Shown one piece after another: positions 25,214 through 33,355 of a stretch of DNA of 64,000 nucleotides. Made by a program: the position numbers and the translations under genes. Source of the DNA: Nitrospirales bacterium (GTDB lineage Bacteria > Nitrospirota > Nitrospiria > Nitrospirales > UBA8639); assembly GCA_022828225.1 (NCBI GenBank), contig JAJEJG010000006.1:62001-126000 (forward strand). The letters run 5' to 3'. Numbering within the stretch: the stretch's first letter is position 1; each line of letters opens with the position of its first letter. Under the pieces are notes generated by a model. It was not told the DNA's origin. It made no database searches and was given only the letters and a program-made list of their open reading frames with translations.

Positions 25214-25635
25214 GGCCGGACTTCGAGGCGGCCTTCCATGCCTTCTTCACGGTGGCTGGGAAAAAACAGCAACTGTTTGTCACAATAAAAGGTATAGGTT
25301 CCCGGCACCTGCGCCACGAACCGAATCGTGACATCGTCGCCGGCATCCACGTTGACGTCTTGCTGAAGACCCGCGTCCGGATGATCCATGATAAAATTAT
25401 GAGGGGTCAGGAAATTCTCGTTTTTCAGGTGAAATTCGACAGGCACGCCAGCCTGAACACTGATATGAGCGGGGGCATACGCATAACTTTCCAGCACGAT
25501 GGAAGCCCGCTGGATCCCCTCGGCATCCGGTTCGAGAACCAGCACCTCTTCGTTGTCGTCCGCAAAAGACACTCCGGAAGAAGTGAGCAGCACAACCCAA
25601 CAAAGCACCACGACCAGCCAGGATTTATTTGTCAT
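25210..25635 (-). CDS. Exported cupredoxin-domain protein
   Basis: A 141-residue protein with a signal peptide (SWLVVVLCWVVLLTSSGVSF, cleavage near FADDNEE) and a C-terminal blue-copper fold. Likely copper ligands are the histidine in NFLTPHNFIMDH, the cysteine in TYTFYCDKQLL, the histidine in FFPSHREEGMEG and the methionine that follows. It probably binds copper in the periplasm, as electron carrier or copper handler. The stop overlaps the start of the squalene synthase gene by four bases. This coupling of a copper protein to a prenyl synthase has no obvious biochemical reason. Confidence 0.85.
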   Translation of the reverse strand: MTNKSWLVVVLCWVVLLTSSGVSFADDNEEVLVLEPDAEGIQRASIVLESYAYAPAHISVQAGVPVEFHLKNENFLTPHNFIMDHPDAGLQQDVNVDAGDDVTIRFVAQVPGTYTFYCDKQLLFFPSHREEGMEGRLEVRP

Positions 25636-25680
25636 CCGTCAATCCTTGTATGTGTTTACCAGGTTGTTCTCTTTCCTTTT

Positions 25681-25795
25681 GTCATTCCCGACGCTTGTCC
25701 CTGACTTGATCAGGGATCCAGACAATCTATAAGAAATCCAGTGTCTTTTCCCCTCACCCCTACCCTCTCCCACGTCGGGGAGAGGGAGTAAGAGC
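25681..25795. repeat. Two interspersed repeats upstream of htpX
   Basis: First comes a degraded GTCATTCCCG...GGGATCCAG element (25681-25745). It is followed by CCCCTCACCCCTACCCTCTCCC...GGGGAGAGGG (25755-25795), of the type that also occurs at 34.3 kb and inside mod. Confidence 0.6.
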
Positions 25796-25803
25796 ATCCT
25801 ACC

Positions 25804-25831
25804 TTGACTCGCAAAAATATGGTATTACTAT
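25804..25831 (+). promoter_or_regulatory. Candidate sigma-70-type promoter of htpX
   Basis: TTGACT (25804-25809) is followed after 16 bases by TACTAT (25826-25831), in an AT-rich stretch about 135 bases before the htpX start. The remaining leader shows no recognised structure. Confidence 0.4.
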
Positions 25832-25966
25832 ATCATGATAAGCCGACTATAGGCGGGACACTTGAGCGTTTCAAGCAACCCGTCTTGACCGGCGCGTTGA
25901 CGGCGATTCATCAAACGAAGTTCATCACGGATCACACCGAGGATTGTTTTTCTTGAGGAGGAATGC

Positions 25967-26851
25967 ATGAAAAAGCTGAAAGGCATCGGCCTGCTGCTGT
26001 TGTCCAATATTCTGATCTTTGTCACCCTGTCGATCACCTTCACGATTCTCGTGGAAATGGTCCTGCCCGCGTTCGGGATCGACCTCCGCGGTTCGTTCAT
26101 GCAACAAGACCTCTTGTGGGCCTTTGTTATCGGATTCGGCGGAGCCTTTGCCAGTCTGGCGTTTTCCAAGCAAATGGCGGGCATGATGTTGGATTGCGTA
26201 CAAATTACCCAGCCCCGGAACGCCGCGGAATTGCTCGTGTATGAAACGGTACAAAAGATCTCCGGCCGGCTGAGCATCAAGATGCCGGAAGTCTGGATTT
26301 ACGACTCGCCGGACCCCAATGCCTTTGCCACGGGGCCATCAAAGAACAATTCGATGGTGGCCGTGTCGACCGGACTATTGGCCAACCTGAACGAAGGCGA
26401 AGTTCGGGCCGTCCTGGCCCATGAAATGGGGCACGTGTATAACGGCGATATGTTCACGACCACGATCCTGGCCGGCCTGATGAATACCTTCGTCTATTTC
26501 ATCAGCCGGATCGTGTATCGCCAGGTGGCCGAACGCAATCCCATGTTGGGCCTCGGAGTCTATTTCTTTCTCCAGATCGTCCTGTCGATCCTCGCGATGA
26601 TTCCCATCAGTTGGTGGTCCCGCCGCCGGGAATTTTCCGCGGACAAGTTCGCGGCCAATACCGTCGGCAAGGAGCACATGATTTCGGCGCTGCAAGCGAT
26701 CGATCGGTGGGTGAATCGGGTCGAATATCAATACCAGACGGAAGACGCCCTGGCGACCATGAAAATCTCGGGGCAGACCCGCAGTTTCATGCAGATCTTC
26801 TCAACGCATCCGCCCATCGAAGACCGCGTCGCCGCGTTGCGGAAGCTGTAA
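25967..26851 (+). CDS. htpX: Membrane zinc metalloprotease HtpX
   Basis: A 294-residue M48-family inner-membrane protease that degrades damaged membrane proteins. Two N-terminal helices (LLLLSNILIFVTLSITFTIL and AFVIGFGGAFASLAF) precede the cytoplasmic catalytic region, with SPDPNAFATGPSKNNSMVAV, the zinc motif LAHEMGHVYNGD and the third ligand in the RRREFSADKFAA segment. Further hydrophobic helices lie around residues 165-220, and the STHPPIEDRVAAL motif closes the protein. The start is clear from GAGGAGG seven bases upstream. The length matches E. coli HtpX (293 residues). Confidence 0.96.
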   Translation: MKKLKGIGLLLLSNILIFVTLSITFTILVEMVLPAFGIDLRGSFMQQDLLWAFVIGFGGAFASLAFSKQMAGMMLDCVQITQPRNAAELLVYETVQKISGRLSIKMPEVWIYDSPDPNAFATGPSKNNSMVAVSTGLLANLNEGEVRAVLAHEMGHVYNGDMFTTTILAGLMNTFVYFISRIVYRQVAERNPMLGLGVYFFLQIVLSILAMIPISWWSRRREFSADKFAANTVGKEHMISALQAIDRWVNRVEYQYQTEDALATMKISGQTRSFMQIFSTHPPIEDRVAALRKL

Positions 26852-26890
26852 CGATCACAAGAGTTGAGCCGATTTTGCGGGCCATGACCC

Positions 26891-26920
26891 TGTAGGGACC
26901 AACGATCGTTGGTCCCTACA
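26891..26920. repeat. Perfect 30-base palindrome (REP-like), copy 1
   Basis: TGTAGGGACCAACGA is followed immediately by its exact reverse complement TCGTTGGTCCCTACA. It lies in the gap between htpX and the convergent PAP2 gene. A diverged copy lies at 51136-51165, also preceded by ATGACCC. It could fold as a hairpin terminator for both convergent genes. Confidence 0.85.
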
Positions 26921-26937
26921 CGTGCCTCTACCTCAGG

Positions 26938-27468
26938 TCAAGTCCGCGACCAAGGCCGTTGCACAATCAGATACCCGACCGTTGCGCCCAGGAGGCCGCC
27001 CAGGCACCAGCCGGCGAGGACGTCGGTGGGGTAATGGGCGCCGAGGTAGACGCGGGAGAGACCGCCAACCACCACAAGAATCGCCATGGGCCAGCGGGTC
27101 CCGGGGAACAGCACCCCGAGCAAGGCCGCGGCCGTAGCCGCATTCACCGCGTGATTGGAAGGCAGGCTGAACATTTTTCCGCATCCGGCCAGTTCCTGAA
27201 CGTTCAGCAAAACGTGGCACGGCCGCGGACGGGCAATCCAGGACTTGATCAGCGTCCCGAGAAAATCACCTGCCCCGATCGATAAACCCAGGGCCGTCGT
27301 AACCAGAAGGCCGTGACGCCAATCGAACCACGCCCTCCAGGCCAGAAACGCCACGATGAGCAGGATGAGATTCCCTGCCGATGAGCATTGCAGCATCAAC
27401 CAATCCAGGGCGGCCGACTGCCCGGCCCACCCGTTGACGGCGTAAAACACTGCCGTATCCCAATCCAT
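26938..27468 (-). CDS. PAP2-family membrane phosphatase
   Basis: A 176-residue inner-membrane lipid phosphatase. It has four to five hydrophobic helices and the three PAP2 active-site motifs: KSWIARPRP, FSLPSNHAVNAATAAALL and SRVYLGAHYPTDVLAGWCLG. Relatives dephosphorylate undecaprenyl pyrophosphate, phosphatidylglycerol phosphate or similar lipids; which one applies here cannot be told. The second motif reads PSNH where many members have PSGH. The ATG choice is the longest one consistent with the family's short N-terminus. The gene is convergent with htpX across the palindrome. Confidence 0.88.
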   Translation of the reverse strand: MDWDTAVFYAVNGWAGQSAALDWLMLQCSSAGNLILLIVAFLAWRAWFDWRHGLLVTTALGLSIGAGDFLGTLIKSWIARPRPCHVLLNVQELAGCGKMFSLPSNHAVNAATAAALLGVLFPGTRWPMAILVVVGGLSRVYLGAHYPTDVLAGWCLGGLLGATVGYLIVQRPWSRT

Positions 27469-27540
27469 TGATTCTCCCGGCTTCTTTGGCGACGAATGAT
27501 ATGCTAGGATGCCCCGCTACGACGAACACGGAGAAAAGTC

Positions 27541-28311
27541 ATGCTGATCGACAGCCACGTGCATTTGGATGATCTGCGATACGATACCGATAGGGACGAC
27601 GTCCTTCAACGTGCCGAAGCTGCGGGGGTCGAAGCCATGGTCACAATCGGCTGTGATCTGGCGACCAGCCGGGCTGCCGTGGCCCTGGCACAATCCCATC
27701 CCCGGATTTTCGCCACCATCGGCGTACACCCGCACGAGGCCAAGGAAATCCGGGAGGGATGGTACGAGGCGTTGCGGTCCCTGGCCCGGCAACCCAAAGT
27801 CGTGGCGTACGGCGAAATCGGGTTGGACTACCATTATGATCATTCTCCACGCGAGGTCCAACGCGAACGATTTCGTGAACAGATCCAACTGGCGCGCGAA
27901 CTGGCCCTTCCCCTGATCATTCACACGCGGGAAGCCCAGGAAGATACCGTCACGATCCTCCGGGAGGAAGGCGCGGCTGACGTGGGCGGCGTCTTCCATT
28001 GTTTTTCGGGAGACGCATGGCTCGCCAGGGACGCGCTGGACCTGGGCTTTTATCTTTCCTTTTCCGGCGTGCTGACGTTCAAAAACGCGACCATGCTGCG
28101 GGACATCGCCAAGACCGTGCCCATGGACCGTCTCATGGTCGAAACGGATTGTCCCTATCTGACGCCCGTGCCCTATCGCGGGAAACGGAATGAACCCGCC
28201 TACGTGCAATACGTGGCGGAAACCTTGACGGAGGTCCGCGGGAACGGGTCCCTTGAATCCATTGCGCGGGCCACCGTGGGCAATACCAAACGGCTCTTCA
28301 GAATCCCCTGA
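27541..28311 (+). CDS. tatD: TatD-family metal-dependent hydrolase
   Basis: A 256-residue TIM-barrel hydrolase with 3'-5' exonuclease-type activity in better-studied relatives. The metal-binding residues are visible in IDSHVHLDD, ATIGVHPHEAKEI, AYGEIGLDYHYD, LPLIIHTREAQED, GVFHCFSGD and VETDCPYLTP. GGAGAAAA precedes the ATG. The 3' end overlaps the NYN gene, which is encoded on the other strand, by 14 bases. The name TatD is historical; no twin-arginine genes are nearby. Confidence 0.94.
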   Translation: MLIDSHVHLDDLRYDTDRDDVLQRAEAAGVEAMVTIGCDLATSRAAVALAQSHPRIFATIGVHPHEAKEIREGWYEALRSLARQPKVVAYGEIGLDYHYDHSPREVQRERFREQIQLARELALPLIIHTREAQEDTVTILREEGAADVGGVFHCFSGDAWLARDALDLGFYLSFSGVLTFKNATMLRDIAKTVPMDRLMVETDCPYLTPVPYRGKRNEPAYVQYVAETLTEVRGNGSLESIARATVGNTKRLFRIP

Positions 28312-28846
28312 GTTGACGATTTCTGTTACGGACGGTTTTGGGCAACTTGCGGGGATTCCCTTTTTTATCGAGGCGCGCCGGCGGGCTCTCTTCTTCGAGC
28401 TTGACCCCGGGCGGTGACGTGGCAACGAACTTCCCTGCGTGCTTCTCGGCATTTCCCGGAGATTCAAGTTTTACTTTAAATTCATGAGATTTCATCACAA
28501 AGGCCCCATGGGATTTAGCCGTCTGGATAATCTCCAGATCCGACGACACCACGGCGCAGGCGCGACCATATTCCCTGGCCAACCGTTGAATGACCTGGTC
28601 AGCCCGTTCTCCCCGTTTGGTAAACACCACCCGCACCCCTGTCCGGTTCTCCTGATGCTCAAGCCCAGTCGGCTCCCGCCAGGCATCGAACACCACGGTC
28701 ACGGGATGTCCTTTGCGTTGGCTGTACAATGAAAGCCGGGCGATAAGGGCTTCCCGCGCCTCGTCGGCAGCGCTTGCCTGTTCAGATCCTTGCTTCCCGC
28801 AAGCCCACAATAAGTTATATCCGTCGATCAGGAGAATGAGTGGCAT
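28298..28846 (-). CDS. NYN-domain RNA endonuclease (YacP/Rae1-like)
   Basis: A 182-residue protein with a PIN-like NYN domain. It starts MPLILLIDGYNLLWACGKQG with the first catalytic aspartate, continues with RKGHPVTVVFDAWREPTGL, VVFTKRGERADQVIQRLARE and CAVVSSDLEIIQTAKSHGAF, which supply the other acidic residues. Relatives (Rae1 of Bacillus) cut mRNA at the ribosome. The last 50 residues are basic and low in order (LDKKGNPRKLPKTVRNRNRQ), perhaps for RNA binding. The 3' end overlaps tatD on the opposite strand. Confidence 0.85.
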   Translation of the reverse strand: MPLILLIDGYNLLWACGKQGSEQASAADEAREALIARLSLYSQRKGHPVTVVFDAWREPTGLEHQENRTGVRVVFTKRGERADQVIQRLAREYGRACAVVSSDLEIIQTAKSHGAFVMKSHEFKVKLESPGNAEKHAGKFVATSPPGVKLEEESPPARLDKKGNPRKLPKTVRNRNRQLRGF

Positions 28847-28941
28847 ACGGCGACGCTATCCCAGCGTTTCGATGCTGTCAATGACAGAACGAGAAGAATT
28901 TGGTATTCTAGGGTGACGGCAACTTTCTGTCGTCAACTCTC

Positions 28942-30285
28942 ATGAAAAACATCCTTGCTCTTGCCCTGATCCCTTGTGCGGTGATCTGGGGGACTGTAAC
29001 CGGACCGATCGCAGCGTCCGCAGCGTCCCCCCGCCCTATCCCGTCCGAGACGGCGCGGCCGGCGCAGGTTCTCTTGGCCAAAAAGGGAACCTCATCCGGT
29101 CGGACCGCGGCTCCGATGACCGTCACCAAAGTCCGGCATCACCCTCACAGGCAATATACCCGCGTCGTCCTGGACCTGACCGGCCGGGTGACCGTTAAGG
29201 AAACCAAGAACCCACGCAAGGCGACGATTTCCCTGACCCACGTCCGCCTGAGCAAACGCGCGCGGCAAAACATCAAGGGAAAACATTTCCCGCGAGCCAT
29301 CTCCATAACCCCGGGCGCCGCCGGAACCATTCATGTCGTTCTGGATTTGCAAGCCCTTCGGACGTACCGGGTCCTTACCCTCGACAAGCCGGACCGCGTG
29401 GTGGTGGATCTCTTCTATACAATAAAGACCCCTCCGGCAAAATCCGCGGCCAGGACGACCAAGCCCGCTGAACCTGAATCCAACGTTCTTAAACCGGGAA
29501 CGGCTGCACCGAAGAAACCTCGCGTGGCGCAAGCGCCGGCTCCTCCATCAAAGACGCAGGCCGGCGTGCTGGTCGTCATCGACCCCGGTCACGGCGGAAG
29601 AGACCCCGGAACCATCGGCGGAAAAGGCACCAAGGAGAAAGCCATTGTCTTGCAGATCTCGAAACATTTGCGCGACCTGATTCACAAACGTCACAAGGCC
29701 CAAGTCCTGTTGACCCGAACAAAAGACGTATTTCTCGATCTGGAAAAACGCGTGAAGTTTGCCAATACCAAAAAGCGGGAATGGTGCGGGAAGGATATGG
29801 GCTCAAACGTGGATGCCAAGAAAAAGTCGCGGACCTGTTTATTCATCTCCATTCACGTCAACTCTCATCCGCGGAAATCCATCCGGGGGCTTGAGATTTA
29901 CCATTTCGGAAAGGCGAGTGATCCCCGCGCCCTGGCAGTAGCCGCGCGGGAAAACGGCATGAGGCTGGAAAGCGACACCCCACCATGGCAATTCATCATT
30001 ACCGATAGCTTGAACGACCATAAGATCCAGGAATCCCAGACCTTTGCCAAGGCCACCAATGACGCGCTTGTCGCGACCTTGCGCAAGCGTTACAAGATCA
30101 AGAATCACAGCGTCAAAACCGCGCCGTTTTACGTCCTGCGCTTCACGACCATGCCGAGCATCCTGGCTGAAGTGGCATTTGTCTCGAACCCAACGGAAGA
30201 AAAACAGCTAAGGACAAAAACATTTCAGCAAAAATTGGCCGAAGGCATTTATCGGGGCATCCGGGAATATCTGAAGGAACAGTAA
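28942..30285 (+). CDS. amiC: N-acetylmuramoyl-L-alanine amidase with AMIN domain
   Basis: A 447-residue exported amidase that cleaves peptide stems from peptidoglycan, usually at division. It has a signal peptide (MKNILALALIPCAVIWGTVT, cleavage near SAASP), an AMIN localisation domain at about residues 58-155 (VTKVRHHPHRQYTRVVLDLT to KPDRVVVDLF), a proline-rich linker and an amidase_3 domain from about residue 210. Zinc ligands and catalytic residues appear in VVIDPGHGGRDPGTIGG, KEKAIVLQ, FISIHVNSHPRKSIRGLEIY and ILAEVAFVSNPTEE. It resembles AmiA, AmiB and AmiC; the AMIN domain favours AmiB/AmiC. Confidence 0.92.
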   Translation: MKNILALALIPCAVIWGTVTGPIAASAASPRPIPSETARPAQVLLAKKGTSSGRTAAPMTVTKVRHHPHRQYTRVVLDLTGRVTVKETKNPRKATISLTHVRLSKRARQNIKGKHFPRAISITPGAAGTIHVVLDLQALRTYRVLTLDKPDRVVVDLFYTIKTPPAKSAARTTKPAEPESNVLKPGTAAPKKPRVAQAPAPPSKTQAGVLVVIDPGHGGRDPGTIGGKGTKEKAIVLQISKHLRDLIHKRHKAQVLLTRTKDVFLDLEKRVKFANTKKREWCGKDMGSNVDAKKKSRTCLFISIHVNSHPRKSIRGLEIYHFGKASDPRALAVAARENGMRLESDTPPWQFIITDSLNDHKIQESQTFAKATNDALVATLRKRYKIKNHSVKTAPFYVLRFTTMPSILAEVAFVSNPTEEKQLRTKTFQQKLAEGIYRGIREYLKEQ

Positions 30286-30298
30286 ATGTTCAGTCATT

Positions 30299-30465
30299 CC
30301 CTTCGACTGCGCTCAGGGCAGGCGTTGACAATTTCTGACGCTTCGTTCCCCTCCTTTGTAAGGAGGGGCGAGGGGAGGTAGAACTTGCAGCCATCATGAG
30401 GAACCTTGCGCCATGCACGGGTAACTCTACCCCACCTATCCTCCCCTTACAAAGGGGAGGAACAG
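30299..30465. repeat. Composite of interspersed repeats before truA
   Basis: CCTTCGACTGCGCTCAGGGCAG (30299-30323) is followed by a TTCCCCTCCTTTGTAAGGAGGGG element with GAGGGGAGGTAGAA (30345-30383). A facing element CTACCCCACCTATCCTCCCC...GGGGAGGAAC lies at 30427-30465. No gene is supported here. Confidence 0.75.
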
Positions 30466-30570
30466 GACATTCCTGCTTCACTGCGCGTAGCATGCTGTCA
30501 GCGAATGAGTGAACACATACGGGAATGACAAGAGAAGGTTCCATGGACCCACCCAATCCGGCGCCGGGTT

Positions 30571-31326
30571 ATGACCACCTACAAACTGCTGCTTGAATAT
30601 GACGGGACCACGTATGCCGGATGGCAACGGCAACCCGACCGGCCCACGATCCAAGCCGCGCTGGAAGACGCGTTGCGGCAGATCGCCCGGCAGTCGATCT
30701 CGACCATTTCGGCCAGTCGAACGGACGCGGGCGTGCATGCGCTCGGGCAAGTCGTCGGGTTTCAATCGGACCGCCCGTTCCTGCCGCATGAATGGACTCG
30801 CGCCTTGAACGGGGTGCTGCCGAAGACCATCAGCGTGCGCAAAACAGAGGTCACGGCCGACGACTTCCATGCCCGCTTCGACGCACACGGCAAAACGTAT
30901 GAATATCGCATCCTGAACCAGCAGGCGCGGCCGGCGTTGGACCGTCACCGCGTGTGGCAGATTGCGAGACCGCTCGACGTGAACCTCATGCGCGAGGCTT
31001 CACAACACGTCTTGGGGCGACACGACTGTACATCGTTCCAGGGCCCGAATGCCGGCACGAAAAATCCCGTCTGCACCATCCGCCAAATTGACTGGTCCCA
31101 GGACGGTCCCGTGATCCGGTTCACGATTCGGGCCGACCGGTTCTTGAAACAGATGGTCCGGGCATTGGTGGGAACCCTCGTCGAAATCGGCCATGGAAAG
31201 AGAAGCCCGGATGCCCTGCCGGCAATCCTTGAGGCCAGAGACCGTCGTGAAGCAGGGTTCACCGCCCCCCCTCAAGGCCTGTATCTGCTTCACGTCGATT
31301 ACAAAACGGAAGGCGCGGAAGGCTGA
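30571..31326 (+). CDS. truA: tRNA pseudouridine(38-40) synthase
   Basis: A 251-residue enzyme that converts uridines 38-40 of the tRNA anticodon arm to pseudouridine. Motifs: YKLLLEYDGTTYAGWQRQPD, the catalytic aspartate in SASRTDAGVHALGQVVGF, DDFHARFDAHGKTYEYRI, CTSFQGPN and FLKQMVRALVGTLVEIGHGK. The length is typical. No strong ribosome-binding site precedes the ATG, but the family N-terminus starts here, and upstream sequence is repeat. The end abuts the convergent cupredoxin gene with no gap. Confidence 0.95.
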   Translation: MTTYKLLLEYDGTTYAGWQRQPDRPTIQAALEDALRQIARQSISTISASRTDAGVHALGQVVGFQSDRPFLPHEWTRALNGVLPKTISVRKTEVTADDFHARFDAHGKTYEYRILNQQARPALDRHRVWQIARPLDVNLMREASQHVLGRHDCTSFQGPNAGTKNPVCTIRQIDWSQDGPVIRFTIRADRFLKQMVRALVGTLVEIGHGKRSPDALPAILEARDRREAGFTAPPQGLYLLHVDYKTEGAEG

Positions 31327-31704
31327 CTACAATTCCGTAATACCGGGGAGCGGCACGGTCCGTTTCACCTGAATGCGACCGCGCATGAACGGATGGATCT
31401 CGCAATGATAAGAATAGGTTCCCGGAGGCAAGCCCCGCACGCTGAACCGCTCGCCGGGATGAAGATGTTCGGAGGCGAAGGCGCAATTCCCGCCGCGCCC
31501 GCATCCGTCGTGCGTCACGGTATGCGGCTGCATCGACCGGTTATCCCATTGAACCGGCTGCCCCGGAAGGATTGTCACGGTCGAAGGCGCATAAAACGGC
31601 ATCCGATCCAACAGGACGATTTGCGTATTCCCCGCCTGGCTCAAGCCCGCCGGCAGAACAACGGCAAGCAACGTCCAGCCGAGAAAGGGATATAAAAGTT
31701 TCAA
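31327..31704 (-). CDS. Small exported plastocyanin-like cupredoxin
   Basis: A 125-residue blue-copper protein. The start is best placed at the TTG at 31704, which follows AAAGGAG by seven bases and opens a clean signal peptide (KLLYPFLGWTLLAVVLPAGL, cleavage near SQAGNT). The copper ligands are the histidine in MQPHTVTHDGCG, then cysteine, histidine and methionine in TYSYHCEIHPFMRGRIQVKR. This is the plastocyanin/azurin spacing, so it probably carries single electrons in the periplasm. A longer version starting upstream would destroy the signal peptide. It is convergent with truA. Confidence 0.87.
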   Translation of the reverse strand: MKLLYPFLGWTLLAVVLPAGLSQAGNTQIVLLDRMPFYAPSTVTILPGQPVQWDNRSMQPHTVTHDGCGRGGNCAFASEHLHPGERFSVRGLPPGTYSYHCEIHPFMRGRIQVKRTVPLPGITEL

Positions 31705-31879
31705 CGCTGGGACTCCTTTTTTCAAGGGACGACACCCCTCGGCTTCGCACCTTCCAACGCCGGCTCTTCCTTTGTCAACGATTGAGCTGCCTCGAGGTTT
31801 CCCAAGTGACATTGCCATGCTCAAAGAGTAAGATTTTATCAGGAAGCCCGCGCGCCGACCATCACGGGACACCGAGACC

Positions 31880-33136
31880 ATGATCGCCGAATTCGATCAC
31901 CCGACTTTTCGTTTAGCCGTTGCTCAATTCGATCAGGTGGCGGAAGCCATGAACCTGGACACGAATTTGCGCGAACGCCTGAAAACGCCGCAGCGATCAT
32001 TGGTGGTGGCGCTCCCGATCCGCATGGACGACGGCACCGTTCGCGTCTTCCACGGATACCGGGTCCAACATGATTCCGCGCGCGGGCCGTCCAAGGGCGG
32101 GCTCCGGTACCACCAGGACGTGACGCTGGGAGAAGTGGCGGCCCTGGCCATGTGGATGACCTGGAAAACCGCCTTGGCGGGGCTGCCGTATGGAGGCGCG
32201 AAGGGCGGCATCACCGTGGACCCCCATGCCTTATCGCTCGCCGAACTGGAGCGGCTCACCCGGCGATACGCGGCGGAGGTCTTCCCGCTGATCGGCCCGG
32301 ACAAGGATATTCCGGCCACGGACATCGGCACGACCCCGCAAGTCATGGCCTGGCTTATGGACACCTACAGCCAGCAGGTGGGATTCTCCGTCCCCGGCGC
32401 GGTCACGGGCAAACCGCTTGCAATCGGGGGCAGTCTGGGTCGCGAAGAAGCCACCGGACGCGGCGTCGTCGACTTCACGATCGAAGCTCTCCGCCATAAA
32501 GGGATCAGCCTGGAGGACACGAGCGTTGTCATCCAGGGGTTTGGAAACGTCGGGTCCCATACCGCCAGGATTTTCAGCGAAGCCGGGGCTCGCGTGGTCG
32601 GCGTGAGCGACGTGGCGGGCGGGCTCTTCAACCCCAAGGGGTTGCCGATCGACGAAATCTTTCAGCAGCACCGGCTCGGCCGGCCCCTGCAGGACATGAA
32701 GGCCGGTGATCACGTGACCAATGATGAATTGCTCACCCTGGATTGCACGGTCCTGATTCCCGCGGCGCTCTCGGAACAAATCACCGAAAAGAACGCCGGC
32801 CGCCTGCGCTGTCGCATCCTGACGGAAGCGGCCAACGGCCCCACGACGCTGGAGGCGGACGCGATTCTGGACGATCGGGACGTCTTCATTATCCCCGACA
32901 TCCTGGCCAATTCCGGTGGGGTGATCGTCTCGTATTTCGAATGGGTCCAGGACGTCCAGCGTTTTTTCTGGCAAGAGCGCGACATCCGGCAACGCCTTCA
33001 GGAACTCATCACCACGGCGTTTCAGCGAACCCTCTGCTTTGCGGAAGAGAAAAAAACCACGATGCGGATCGCCGCCCTCATGAACGGCATCGACCGGGTG
33101 GCCCAAGCCCATACCGCCAGGGGGCTGTACCCTTGA
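31880..33136 (+). CDS. gdhA: Glutamate dehydrogenase (Glu/Leu/Phe/Val family)
   Basis: A 418-residue NAD(P)-dependent dehydrogenase, most like GdhA, interconverting glutamate with 2-oxoglutarate and ammonium. Motifs: FHGYRVQHDSARGPSKGGLR, MTWKTALAGLPYGGAKGGIT with the catalytic lysine region, the PDKDIPATDIGTTPQVMAWL segment, GSLGREEATGRGV, and the nucleotide fold VVIQGFGNVGSHTARIFSEA. The length and NPxG-type loops match hexameric GDH; leucine dehydrogenase is shorter. Cofactor preference is not decided. With ald, glnA and amt it forms a rich ammonium-assimilation set in one window. Confidence 0.93.
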   Translation: MIAEFDHPTFRLAVAQFDQVAEAMNLDTNLRERLKTPQRSLVVALPIRMDDGTVRVFHGYRVQHDSARGPSKGGLRYHQDVTLGEVAALAMWMTWKTALAGLPYGGAKGGITVDPHALSLAELERLTRRYAAEVFPLIGPDKDIPATDIGTTPQVMAWLMDTYSQQVGFSVPGAVTGKPLAIGGSLGREEATGRGVVDFTIEALRHKGISLEDTSVVIQGFGNVGSHTARIFSEAGARVVGVSDVAGGLFNPKGLPIDEIFQQHRLGRPLQDMKAGDHVTNDELLTLDCTVLIPAALSEQITEKNAGRLRCRILTEAANGPTTLEADAILDDRDVFIIPDILANSGGVIVSYFEWVQDVQRFFWQERDIRQRLQELITTAFQRTLCFAEEKKTTMRIAALMNGIDRVAQAHTARGLYP

Positions 33137-33151
33137 TAAAAGCCGTTCGGA

Positions 33152-33352
33152 CTCTACCTCCCCTTGCCCCTCCTTACAAAGGAGGGGAATGAAGAACAAG
33201 AGGCGGCATGTTCCTCCCCTTTGTAAGGGGAGGTCAGGTGGGGTAGATCAGGTGTGCATGGAGCAGGGGTTGTCATGATAGCCGCAAGCTCTACCTCTCG
33301 ACTTTTCCCTCTTCGGAAAAAGTCCTCGTCCTTACAAAGGAGGGGAAAGAAA
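33152..33352. repeat. Composite interspersed repeats, one with an inserted palindromic module
   Basis: A complete pair faces inward at 33152-33247 (CTACCTCCCC...CCTTACAAAGGAGGGG, then CCTCCCCTTTGTAAGGGGAGG and GGTGGGGTAGA). A third copy (33290-33352) is split by GACTTTTCCCTCTTCGG and AAAAAGTC, a palindromic insert whose core also occurs at 51.4 and 54.9 kb. Confidence 0.75.
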
Positions 33353-33355
33353 ACC

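Noticed and set aside
27517-28467. 316-codon frame opposite tatD and the NYN gene
   Set aside because: It spans two real genes in antisense and has no recognisable features.
30290-30556. Open frame in the gap before truA (and a similar one at 33154-33363)
   Set aside because: Composed almost wholly of interspersed repeats; no ribosome-binding site.
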